Positions 41,425 through 50,262 of a stretch of DNA of 64,000 nucleotides are shown piece after piece. A program made the translations under genes and the position numbers. Below the pieces are notes generated by a model. It ran no database searches and was not told the DNA's origin. It saw only the letters and a program-made list of their open reading frames with translations. Every line of letters starts with the position of its first letter. The first letter of the stretch is position 1. This DNA comes from Amycolatopsis sp. EV170708-02-1 (GTDB lineage Bacteria > Actinomycetota > Actinomycetes > Mycobacteriales > Pseudonocardiaceae): contig NZ_CP092497.1 in NCBI RefSeq assembly GCF_022479115.1, forward strand, positions 4,340,001 through 4,404,000, in the 5' to 3' direction.

Positions 41425-44400
41425 TGGAGTTTGAGGCGCGGCTGCTGGGGTTGGCGGGGTTGCCGTCGGTGAGTGATGCGCGGCGTGTCGAGTTGATGGC
41501 CGAAGGTTTTGTGGACAAATGGCTGAACCCCACGGCCGGGATGCCCAGTCTGGTCGCGGTCGTCTCTGTCACCGGGGAGCATGCGGTCTCAGCGTTCCGT
41601 AACGGTGCGGTCAGGGTGCTGGAGAACGCGATTAAGACCGGTATCACGCATGGCCTGGCCATCGCGCAGACAGCCGGGTGGACCGGTTTGCCGGAACCGG
41701 CCCAGCTGATGGCCGGCTACGTCGAGATCAGCACCGAAACACACACCGATCCCGGCACCACCGACGTCGGCCGGGTCCGGGTCGAGGTCCGCTATCCAGG
41801 CGGCGACCCCATGGACCTCGACGGCGAGGTCCCGGCGAGGGCACCACCACCGCACGAGGGTGAGTCACCAGCCGGGGTCGTGTTCGACGGTTCCGCTGTG
41901 GGTGTGGAGAAGGCTGACCGGGGTGGGGGCGGGTCGCCGATCGATGTGGCGTTGTCCGATCTGGTGGGTCCGGGGTTCGACTGGTCGAAGGTTGTGTTCG
42001 AGCGCTTGCGTGATCCGGTGTCGGGGGTGACGGCGGGGGTGTTCTTCGCGCGGCCGGGTGAGGTGGGTGTGTTGCGGGACGTGTCCGAGCCGGGGGCGTT
42101 CACGGTGGCGATCCATGGTGACGGGCGGGGAAGGTTCTCATATTGGTTGAAGTCCGGGGACGAGGTCCGGATCGATATGGCGGGGCTGTCCCGGATCTTG
42201 CTGAGTGCCGGGCTGCCCGGGCGGGAGCACTGGGAACAGGCGTCGGCGGTGTGGTTGCTCAGCTGCCGGGTGGCCGACCCCCGCCTGGGGAACACACTCG
42301 GAAAGTTCGCCGGCCTGCTGACCGACGCCGGACACCCACGCCCGCTGCACGGCCCGAACACGCGCGTGGAAATGCTCCCCGACGGATCACTACGATTCCC
42401 CGACGGCGGCACCATCACCACCATCACACCACCGGGCACCACCCACACCCCACAACCAGAAACCACACAACCCCACCACAACCTCGGCACCGGCATCCTC
42501 CTCGCCAACGACAGCGGCGAAGGAACGCAACACGAAGCCGACACTGTGACCGCCGAACCGCGTCGTTCATTGTTAACTCGTGGTACGAGGGTTCGTTCCG
42601 TCGACGACCGAGGCCATCGGGCGCAACCTGAGGCTGTTCGGACGTGGACCGGCGTCTTCGATTTGTCCGGCCCGTCAGGGCTATCGGATGACGAGAAGAA
42701 GGCACTGGACAAGTTCGCCGACTACTTTGCCGATGAGGTTGTTCGGCTTGGGAAATTGGAACGTGAGCTGCCCGATATTCGGTTGACTCTCAAGTTGATG
42801 TCTCGCCATCAGGCTAAGAAAATGTCTCGCGACCTGTTGAAGCAGGACGTTCGCTTCGAGTATCTGGAGAATATACTCAGTCGGAAGGTGAAGGAGCGGG
42901 GAGTGCTGGCGCCGCTGCGATTTACTCGTGATCCTCGGGCGATGAACGAGCGGAGTGAATCCGGGGTGGCCGCCGAGGTCAGCATGAACGCGCCGCGAAC
43001 ACAGGGCAGCTACCGCGCGGCAGACAGCCTGGAGGTATTGTTCGTGCCCAACGGTTACGACATTCCTGCCGTGGAGCAGGAGCGTATGCGGACGATGGTA
43101 GGAGGTTTCCTTCGGGAATACCTGGCGAGGCCCCGGGGTCACCGGCCGATGCTCACCATTGATGTCCGTTCGGCGAAGCGAGGCATGGCGAATCGTGTGA
43201 ATTCGGCCGACGCTTTGATTTACTCCTTGATTAACGATGAACTAGGGGAGAATGCGGGAATCTCGGCCGAAGAGCTGATCCGAGAATCTGTCTATATCGT
43301 TGAGACCGAAGCGGTGCGTGGGAAGATTTTCCTCGATATCACCGATCCTTCGGAGGTTACTCCTGTTCCGCTGCCGGCGGGAAGGTCGAAGCGGTTTCCT
43401 GCTTGGCGGGAAAGGAAGCGATTCGGATGGGAAGGTCATTTCACGAGTCGGGAGAAGCCTTCGCTTGCCGAGGCGGACGCCGAGCCAGACCCTGATCGGT
43501 TGGACATAAGGAAGATGGTGCTGCGCTATGTGGAACTGGTCATGGCGCGTGCCGCGGCCGGTTCGTCAGCTTGGCAGATGCCGGATATCCGGTTGTCGAT
43601 CAAGTCGGACGTCGAGCCGGGCAGTGAGGTGCTCGATGGAATGTTCGCTTATCTCGAGGACCTTTTCCGTGCCGAGATTGGTTCCAGGGGCGGGGATCCG
43701 AAGGCGTTGGGCATCCGTTTCACCCGTGAATTCACTAAGATGCATCGGACGGAGTTCGATCATGAGGCGGACGTTCGCATCTCCGTTCACGAGACTCCCG
43801 AGCGCTCCATGCTGGACTATCGGCAGGAGAAACGGCTCGCCGAATTCATCACGCCGAAAACTGCCATTTTGGTCGAAGCCGCGCGGGAGCGCATCGCGTC
43901 GATGCTGGATGGTTTCGTCAAGGAGTGGCTGGACAGCGATCCGGCCGCGAAGCCGGTTCTGGACGTCGGCGTGGTCAGTATGAGCGCCGAGCTCCTTCCG
44001 GTCCATGGGCGAACGATCCGGCGAGTGATGTGGGAGGAGATTTCCAGGGCGCTTCTGAAACGAGGGGAATCCGCAAGGGCGGGGGATATCTGGTCCCGGT
44101 CTGTCCGATATGTCCCGTACATCGATTCCCGCCGTTATACCACCGTGGTGTTCGATGTGCTCAAGCACGGTCAGACGGCGAACGACGTCCTGGTTCCCGC
44201 ACCACGCCCGGTGCGGAAACCGCAGACGAAGGCGGAGAAACAGGCTCGGGCCGCGGAGAGGCGGGCTGAGCTTGCCATGCGGGCAGCGGAGAGCCGGGCT
44301 CTGGCTGCTAGGTGGGACAGGAGGAGGCGAGTCAGGAAAGCCAGGCGAGACGAGAAGAAGCAGGCCAAGGAAGCTGGGGCGACGCCGGATGGGGATGTTT

Positions 44401-47400
44401 CCGCCCAGAAGAGTGTTGTATGGAAGGGGCAGTTCAAAGAGCTGGATACGAAATCGGCGGTGGTGTTCCGTGACCATTTGGATAAGCTTCGGGCGTTGGG
44501 GCAGCATCTTAAGGATGAGATCGATCGGGAACAGTCCGCAGGTGATGATCGAGACATCCTGATCAAAGTTCAGGGAGCCGGTGTCGTTGATATGAAGACA
44601 GGGAAGTTGACCGCTCGCGGTGAAAATGCCTTCAAGTATCTTGAGGTGCGGCTGCGTGAGTACATGGGGGGGCTCGCAGTGCCCGTCTCCAGATTCGCTT
44701 CTCGGAGCACAAGTATCGAGGCGGCGGACACTTCGATCACCGTGCATCCTAAGACAGGCATGACTGAAGATGACTATCTGAGTGATAGACCGCTGAAGCT
44801 GACCTTCCTTCGTTCCAATAAGGCACGTTTGTCCTTGGTGGTCGATAAGCGTTTTCGGTTGAGGGTCAAGGGGTATGTTTCCAGGTTTCTCACGAGTCTT
44901 GAAAAGTCTGATTTGTTGATCGATCTCACCGGCAGTGACCGCGCCTTCAGAGAGCGTTCGAAATTGATCTATGAATTGGCAAAAACGGTCATTGTCGCAT
45001 ATCAGCCGGATATGCCCGACTATGTGGTCGCCGAGATTCTACGGCATGTGAAATTCCGTCGAGTGCCTCGAGGGCATTTTGTCGGTGTCGTTGAGGAATC
45101 TTCACAGTCTCTCCAGACCGCCGAGCGCCATGAGGGCCTAGCCGAGAGCCGGCATCCTCAGCCGGACATCACCGAGCAGCCCGTCGGCGTGGCCGCGGTC
45201 ATGGGGCCGGAGGTATCCGATGAGCTCGAGTTGCCGGCCCTTGATCTTGACTTGGCTTCGGTTCGACCGGTGGATCCGGATGAGGGTGTGGATCCGGATG
45301 GGAGTGCTGCACTGGAGGAGCCTGGCTGGGGGCAGTCGTGGCAGGCTGATCCGGAGTTCGATGTGGGCGTGGGTGGTCCTGGGGCCGAGGCGGTGCTGGT
45401 TCCTGAGTTCGATGATATGACGATGGAAGAGTGGGTTTCGTTTGAGGGTATGGGGATCGGTTTTGGTGTGGATGAGGGGTTGTTCGGTGTGTTGGGGGAT
45501 GAGGAGATGCCGGACGGTCGCGGATTGTTGTCGCCAGGGGTAGGTGTTGCGGGCACGGTGGTGGTCGAGGGGTTGGTCGAGTTTGGTTTGGGTGATGGTG
45601 TTCCGGGGTTGTCGGTGGGGGATCGTGCGGCGTTGGTGGAGGCCGCTGGTGTGGTGGTGGATGGGGTGTCGGGTGGGCCGAACGCGGAGTATGAGGGTGT
45701 GGGTTTGCAACTCATGGTGCGGGTGTCGGGTGCTGGTGTGGTGGATGGCGGTTTCCAGGCTGTGGCGAATGTTCTGGGGCTGGAGGTGAGGAAGGCGATC
45801 ACTGGTGCGTTGGAGGATCTGCCGGCTGAGAGGGCGGTGGATCTACCGGGGTCGTGGAATATCAGCGCTGTGCCGGTTGAGGATGATGGGGCGCTGTGGG
45901 GTAGTTGGGTGCTGGTAGTGGAGCCGGGGCCGCGGCGGTTGTTGGACTATTACTGGTCGCTGGATGAGTTCGAGACGCGGGTTCCGGGGCTGGCGGGGTT
46001 GCCGTCGGAGAGTGATGTGCGGCGTATCGAGTTGATGGCCGAAGGTTTCGTGGGCAAGGTGGTGCACAGCTCGGTGGGCGAGTGGCTCGACCTGGTCGCG
46101 GTCGCGCACGTGGCGGAGGCTGATGGTGCCCAGCCCGGTGGAGGTGATGTCGCCAGGGTGCTGGCGGACGCTATCAAGACCGGCTTCACTCGTGGTCTGG
46201 CCGCCGAGCAGGAAGCCGGAACCGGCGGACTGCCCGCACCCGAACAACTGATAGCCGACCACGTCGAGATCGAAATCGAAACACACACCGATCCCGACTC
46301 CACCGACCCCGGCCGGATCCTGCTCAGCATCGATCGTCTCAGTCCTGATGTCATGGACGTCGACGACGAAGTTCCGGCATGGGCACCGCCGCACGAGGGT
46401 ACGCCACAAGCCGGAGTCGTGAGTGCGGTGGAGGAAGCCGAGGCCACGCGCGATGAGCGAGCGCGACTCGCTGTTGCCCGAGCGGTGGATCAGTTCGATT
46501 CTTCCGCAGCGGTCGGGACATCGACGCAGGCCGAGGTTCACGAGCAGATCGGGTTGATGGCGGAAGGCTTCGTCGATGCGAGGGTGGCATGGTTGTGGAG
46601 GTCCGTGGGGGAGCGTGTGAAGTGGGTCGAGCCGACTTTCCATGCTTACATCAAATTGGCCGAGACCGACCCGAATGCGCGGGCGTTGATAACCGAACTG
46701 CGCGGCCTGGTGTATAGAAGGATCGACGCGCGGTTGGCGCAGTTCGCGAACGTCCTGCCGGACGCGATGTTGCCGACACTTGATGAGATGTGGGCGGCGG
46801 GGGCGGTTGTGGTGGGGGGTGAACGTACCGCGGTGGGTGATCCGGGATACGGGGGGATGTCTGTGTGGGTCCAGGGGCAGCGTCCGGTGTATGGCCCGGA
46901 GTTCGGCCCGGAAACATTCACCACCGCCGAGGATCCGTTGCCGTGGCGGCAGGAGGAATACGGTCAGGCACACGCGTGGTTCAGCCAGTTGACCGACGCC
47001 GAGCAAGGGGACTGGACCCGGAATGCGGAGACGATCCTCACCAGGGATCACCGGCCGATCATGCATCTGGGCGGTGACGACCCCACCGTGATCGTGAGCC
47101 GTGATCCGGTGACCGAACGGGCCAAACAGCGGTATGACGCGGCCCTGGAGTTGGTCGCCTACACACAACACACCCAAGGCCACACCGCCGCGACCACTCT
47201 GTCCCGAAACCTCATCCCCGACGTCATGAACCCACGCCCCAACAACACCGGCACCCTCTCCGGCGGCACCCGGAGCAACATCCCTGACAAACCCCCCTGG
47301 CGAGAACAAGGCGAACCATCAACCAACCCCACTCAACGCCAACCACACGACGCACCCCCCAACGCACCACCCCACACCACCGAAACCCACCTCCCACAAA

Positions 47401-50252
47401 TCACACAACCCAGCCAACCAACCACCGACACCGGCATCCACCTCAGCAACGACACCGACGAACAAACCGGCCGCGGGCCCTACCGGCAGTTTTTCCCTCC
47501 AGGTACGCGGGTTCAAAGCATCCGTTTCCGCGGGCGGCTGCAGCCGACGGTCGAGTCCAGGTGGAAGGGCGATCTCGGCTCGGTTGACGCACCTGGGGCT
47601 TCGTCGGGAGAGCAGCAGAGTAGAGATCAGAGGTTGTTTGACGAGTTCGCCGAGGACTACGCCAAGGATGTTGTCCGGCTTGAGGAGGCGGGCCGGGAGT
47701 TGCCTGAGACCCGGCTGCTCGGCAGGACGGCTTCCGAGGTGCAGCGTCTGGAGAACGACCTGGGCAAGGTGGTGAAGAAGCGTGCCGGCAGGACGATACC
47801 GTTGCTCTTCACTCGTGAGACCGATCCTCGGTCCCGTAATGCCAAGGTCGAGAGGTATACGACGCCGGCGCGGACTCTGGACAGCTACCGCCAGGCGGAC
47901 AGCCTGAACGTATTGTTCAAGCCAAATGGACGGCATGAGTTTTGGGCCGCGGAGAAGAAGCGGGTGACGTTGATGCTGGGCGGTTTCGTCCGGGAGGCCG
48001 TGGCGAAACCGAAGGGATCGAGGCCGAAACTCACCGTTGATGTGCGCTCGATTGGGACATACATGAAGAGCCGTGCGGAGTCTACAGCCGCTCTGATCTA
48101 TGAGGTGCTCGAGGAAGAGCTGGCTGTGAACGCCCCTGACATCTCGGTTGAGGATTTCATTGAGGAATTGATCGGTTTCGTCGAGACGGAATCAAGAAAC
48201 ATGACTGGGCTTCTTCTGGATATTACCGACCCAGTAACCGTCGCCCCCGTTCAGGTGCCGTCGTGGGTGGTGAATCGGCTTCGTACTTCGCGGGATCGGG
48301 AGTTGTTGAGATGGGATGGGCATTTCACGAGTCGGTCGCAGCCGTCTCTTGTCGAGCAGGAGACCGGGCGGCGGAAGCCTGGGCGACGTCTGGACCAGGC
48401 GGGGATGGTGGGGAGTGCGGTAGATCGGATCCTGGCGCGTGCGGGGGACGGTTCGCCGGGGTCGCCTGTTCTGCAGATGTCGGACATCCGGGTGTCGATC
48501 AGGTCCGACCTTGACGAGGGTAGTGAGGTTCTTGATGGGATGTTCGAGCATGTCGAGGACCTGTTCCGTAAGGCGATCCGGTCCAGGCACCGGGATCCGG
48601 AAGCCTTGGGTCTCCACTTCACCCGGGAGGTCACGGTTGTCAGAAGTGGTTCGTTCGGCCTCGAGGGAGATGTCGGGATTTCTCTGCATAGGACCCCTAA
48701 GCGGGCTTTGGCGGACTACCGGCGGAAGAAACATCTCACCGAGCACGTTTTGGCCGAGGCGGCGCGGGAGCGAATCATGCCGATGCTGGACGGTTTCGTG
48801 GAGTCATGGATAGACAGCGAGAATGGCAAGCCGGTTCTGGAATTCGGCATAGTCACCACCTCGCCATCCAGCTCGGTATTCAGCATTTCGGCAGACGGGA
48901 ATTTTCACCTGTCTTCGGTGACTACGGTGTCTTATGTGCGACTGGTCCGAAATTTGGTGTGGGCGGGGATTTTCGAGGCACTTGCGAAGCGGGGGAAGCC
49001 CGGATTGGCTGGAAAGATCTGGGCCGATTATGTCCACTTCACCCCGTATTACAATGCCCGGTTATCCAGCCTGGTGTTCGATGTGCTCGAACCCGGCCAG
49101 ACGTTGGAAACCAAGTACGCGGAGGTCGAGGGCGAGGCTGAGGAGGAAGAGGAGGAGGATGGGGCGCTGTCGGACGATGTTGATGTCTGGGAAGGAGATT
49201 TCAGAATCCTGAAGCCGGACGCTGCGGTGATTTTCGATGTTGATCTGCCTGAGCTCAAGAAGCTGGTAACGCGCGTTAAAGGTGAGATCGAAAATCAGCG
49301 TCATGGGAGCGAGGATCGGGACATTCAGGCCAGGGTGTTCGGCAAGGAGCTCGTCAACGGTAAGGGCGAGTTGACGAAGCGCGGTGAAGCCGCCGTGAAT
49401 TATATTCAGGAACGGTTCAGTGAGTACCTGGGTGCTATTATAGTGCCCATCACCGTGGATGTCGTCAACGGTCCGCCTAGAAATGGGCATGCAGCGAGTG
49501 TTTCGGTCGTGGTGTATCCCGCGACAGGTCTGACCGAGAACGACTATCGGAAAGATTGGCCGCTGCCATTGTCTTTCCTGCATCAGCAGAGCAAACGTAT
49601 GCCTGTTGTGGTTGAGAAGCGTTTGTTGTCGAGGGCTCAAGGTTATGTTTCCAGATATATGTCGAGTACCGCAGAGATCGATTTGTTGATCGATCTCAAG
49701 GATAACCAAACCTTTGCTCCTCGCTCGGCGTCGGTCAACGATGTGGTAGCGAAAGCCGTCGCCGCATATCAAGTGAATATGCCGGAAAGCCTGATCGAAG
49801 AAATTCTGCGGCACGTGAAATTCCGTAAGGTGCCTTCGAGACGTTTCATCGGTGTCACCGAGCTGCCTGCGCAGTCGTTCCAGATCGCCGGGCTCGCCGA
49901 CGTCGCAGGGCCGGAAGTCCCTGGTGACCTGCGGCCGCCGGGTGTTGCGGGTGCTGCGGCGGTCGAGGAGGAGTTGCCGGTTCTTGAACTCGACCCGGCT
50001 CCGATCCGGCCGGCCGAACCAGACGTGCCGGAGGAGCCCGCTCGGGATGTGTCGTGGTGGGTCGATCCGGTGGGTGAGGCAGGTGTGCAAAGTCCTGCGG
50101 CTGGGGTGTCGGGGGTTTATGAGATGAGAAATGATGAGGAGTTGGCGCAGTGGCTTTTGTTCGAGGATGAGCCGGTGGGGGAGAGAACGGAGGAAGGGGG
50201 GTCGGTGGGGCCGGTGCCGGATTCGCCGGGGCGGGTTCTGCGGGCGGAATAA
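41355..50252 (+). CDS. Giant mosaic protein, fragment 4 (continuation)
   Basis: About 2,965 codons. Codon 1 (TTG/GTG region WGSWALVVEPGP) is mid-strand in module C6, as shown by the copies at 16192 and 20635. Encodes the second half of C6, D4 with its His and Cys, super-unit 7 (the divergent A7, a very basic helical linker, B3, C7, E3) and most of super-unit 8 (A8, B4 and the linker). The tail VPDSPGRVLRAE is out of frame; the parallel linkers at 20196 and 30235 contain one more G. A7 and B3 are the most divergent copies before super-unit 9, which suggests they are older than their neighbours. Confidence 0.85.
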   Translation: MWGSWALVVEPGPRQSLDHYRSLMEFEARLLGLAGLPSVSDARRVELMAEGFVDKWLNPTAGMPSLVAVVSVTGEHAVSAFRNGAVRVLENAIKTGITHGLAIAQTAGWTGLPEPAQLMAGYVEISTETHTDPGTTDVGRVRVEVRYPGGDPMDLDGEVPARAPPPHEGESPAGVVFDGSAVGVEKADRGGGGSPIDVALSDLVGPGFDWSKVVFERLRDPVSGVTAGVFFARPGEVGVLRDVSEPGAFTVAIHGDGRGRFSYWLKSGDEVRIDMAGLSRILLSAGLPGREHWEQASAVWLLSCRVADPRLGNTLGKFAGLLTDAGHPRPLHGPNTRVEMLPDGSLRFPDGGTITTITPPGTTHTPQPETTQPHHNLGTGILLANDSGEGTQHEADTVTAEPRRSLLTRGTRVRSVDDRGHRAQPEAVRTWTGVFDLSGPSGLSDDEKKALDKFADYFADEVVRLGKLERELPDIRLTLKLMSRHQAKKMSRDLLKQDVRFEYLENILSRKVKERGVLAPLRFTRDPRAMNERSESGVAAEVSMNAPRTQGSYRAADSLEVLFVPNGYDIPAVEQERMRTMVGGFLREYLARPRGHRPMLTIDVRSAKRGMANRVNSADALIYSLINDELGENAGISAEELIRESVYIVETEAVRGKIFLDITDPSEVTPVPLPAGRSKRFPAWRERKRFGWEGHFTSREKPSLAEADAEPDPDRLDIRKMVLRYVELVMARAAAGSSAWQMPDIRLSIKSDVEPGSEVLDGMFAYLEDLFRAEIGSRGGDPKALGIRFTREFTKMHRTEFDHEADVRISVHETPERSMLDYRQEKRLAEFITPKTAILVEAARERIASMLDGFVKEWLDSDPAAKPVLDVGVVSMSAELLPVHGRTIRRVMWEEISRALLKRGESARAGDIWSRSVRYVPYIDSRRYTTVVFDVLKHGQTANDVLVPAPRPVRKPQTKAEKQARAAERRAELAMRAAESRALAARWDRRRRVRKARRDEKKQAKEAGATPDGDVSAQKSVVWKGQFKELDTKSAVVFRDHLDKLRALGQHLKDEIDREQSAGDDRDILIKVQGAGVVDMKTGKLTARGENAFKYLEVRLREYMGGLAVPVSRFASRSTSIEAADTSITVHPKTGMTEDDYLSDRPLKLTFLRSNKARLSLVVDKRFRLRVKGYVSRFLTSLEKSDLLIDLTGSDRAFRERSKLIYELAKTVIVAYQPDMPDYVVAEILRHVKFRRVPRGHFVGVVEESSQSLQTAERHEGLAESRHPQPDITEQPVGVAAVMGPEVSDELELPALDLDLASVRPVDPDEGVDPDGSAALEEPGWGQSWQADPEFDVGVGGPGAEAVLVPEFDDMTMEEWVSFEGMGIGFGVDEGLFGVLGDEEMPDGRGLLSPGVGVAGTVVVEGLVEFGLGDGVPGLSVGDRAALVEAAGVVVDGVSGGPNAEYEGVGLQLMVRVSGAGVVDGGFQAVANVLGLEVRKAITGALEDLPAERAVDLPGSWNISAVPVEDDGALWGSWVLVVEPGPRRLLDYYWSLDEFETRVPGLAGLPSESDVRRIELMAEGFVGKVVHSSVGEWLDLVAVAHVAEADGAQPGGGDVARVLADAIKTGFTRGLAAEQEAGTGGLPAPEQLIADHVEIEIETHTDPDSTDPGRILLSIDRLSPDVMDVDDEVPAWAPPHEGTPQAGVVSAVEEAEATRDERARLAVARAVDQFDSSAAVGTSTQAEVHEQIGLMAEGFVDARVAWLWRSVGERVKWVEPTFHAYIKLAETDPNARALITELRGLVYRRIDARLAQFANVLPDAMLPTLDEMWAAGAVVVGGERTAVGDPGYGGMSVWVQGQRPVYGPEFGPETFTTAEDPLPWRQEEYGQAHAWFSQLTDAEQGDWTRNAETILTRDHRPIMHLGGDDPTVIVSRDPVTERAKQRYDAALELVAYTQHTQGHTAATTLSRNLIPDVMNPRPNNTGTLSGGTRSNIPDKPPWREQGEPSTNPTQRQPHDAPPNAPPHTTETHLPQITQPSQPTTDTGIHLSNDTDEQTGRGPYRQFFPPGTRVQSIRFRGRLQPTVESRWKGDLGSVDAPGASSGEQQSRDQRLFDEFAEDYAKDVVRLEEAGRELPETRLLGRTASEVQRLENDLGKVVKKRAGRTIPLLFTRETDPRSRNAKVERYTTPARTLDSYRQADSLNVLFKPNGRHEFWAAEKKRVTLMLGGFVREAVAKPKGSRPKLTVDVRSIGTYMKSRAESTAALIYEVLEEELAVNAPDISVEDFIEELIGFVETESRNMTGLLLDITDPVTVAPVQVPSWVVNRLRTSRDRELLRWDGHFTSRSQPSLVEQETGRRKPGRRLDQAGMVGSAVDRILARAGDGSPGSPVLQMSDIRVSIRSDLDEGSEVLDGMFEHVEDLFRKAIRSRHRDPEALGLHFTREVTVVRSGSFGLEGDVGISLHRTPKRALADYRRKKHLTEHVLAEAARERIMPMLDGFVESWIDSENGKPVLEFGIVTTSPSSSVFSISADGNFHLSSVTTVSYVRLVRNLVWAGIFEALAKRGKPGLAGKIWADYVHFTPYYNARLSSLVFDVLEPGQTLETKYAEVEGEAEEEEEEDGALSDDVDVWEGDFRILKPDAAVIFDVDLPELKKLVTRVKGEIENQRHGSEDRDIQARVFGKELVNGKGELTKRGEAAVNYIQERFSEYLGAIIVPITVDVVNGPPRNGHAASVSVVVYPATGLTENDYRKDWPLPLSFLHQQSKRMPVVVEKRLLSRAQGYVSRYMSSTAEIDLLIDLKDNQTFAPRSASVNDVVAKAVAAYQVNMPESLIEEILRHVKFRKVPSRRFIGVTELPAQSFQIAGLADVAGPEVPGDLRPPGVAGAAAVEEELPVLELDPAPIRPAEPDVPEEPARDVSWWVDPVGEAGVQSPAAGVSGVYEMRNDEELAQWLLFEDEPVGERTEEGGSVGPVPDSPGRVLRAE
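41871..42420 (+). other. Module D4: diverged His/Cys mini-domain
   Basis: Diverged from D1 at many positions (DGSAVGVEKADRGGGG, SEPGAFTVAIHGDGRG) but His (42114-42116) and Cys (42264-42266) keep the same 50-residue spacing. Conservation of just these motifs in a diverged copy supports a catalytic role. Confidence 0.55.
42560..47480 (+). repeat. Super-unit 7: divergent A-B-C-E
   Basis: A7 42560-44176 is diverged (ADYFADEVVRLGKLERELP, PRTQGSYRAADSLEVLF). A strongly basic helical linker follows (44185-44400: KAEKQARAAERRAELAMRAA, DRRRRVRKARRDEKKQ). B3 44418-45110, linker with MTMEEWVSFEG, C7 45550-46370 and E3 46417-47368. E3 is followed by the Thr/Pro tail normally found after D (THLPQITQPSQPTTDTGI), so this junction is chimeric. 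Confidence 0.65.
50228..50231 (+). other. Frameshift site 4a: four-G run instead of five
   Basis: The linkers at 20196-20200 and near 35752 have five Gs after TCGCC. Restoring one G gives SPGAGSAGGINDDSWAGW, as in the copy at 30235. Confidence 0.85.
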
Positions 50253-50262
50253 ATGATGATTC

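Larger units (their letters stand above)
37735..42559 (+). repeat. Super-unit 6: A'-A-C-D with linker lost
   Basis: A' 37735-39345, A 39361-40995 (frameshift at 40024), C 41018-41835 (frameshift at 41349), D4 41871-42420. Unlike every other unit, A runs straight into C (YTADEVEGEEVVARGRVEAG) without the acidic linker and its WLxFE motif. This looks like an in-frame deletion. The post-D tail is a different Thr/His-rich sequence (GTTHTPQPETTQPHHN). Confidence 0.7.

Noticed and set aside
44185..44400. Basic helical segment as a nuclear localisation signal
   Set aside because: The charged Ala/Arg/Glu/Lys pattern is better explained as a rigid single helix or coiled-coil spacer at the A-B junction; a similar insert occurs at 53560-53670.
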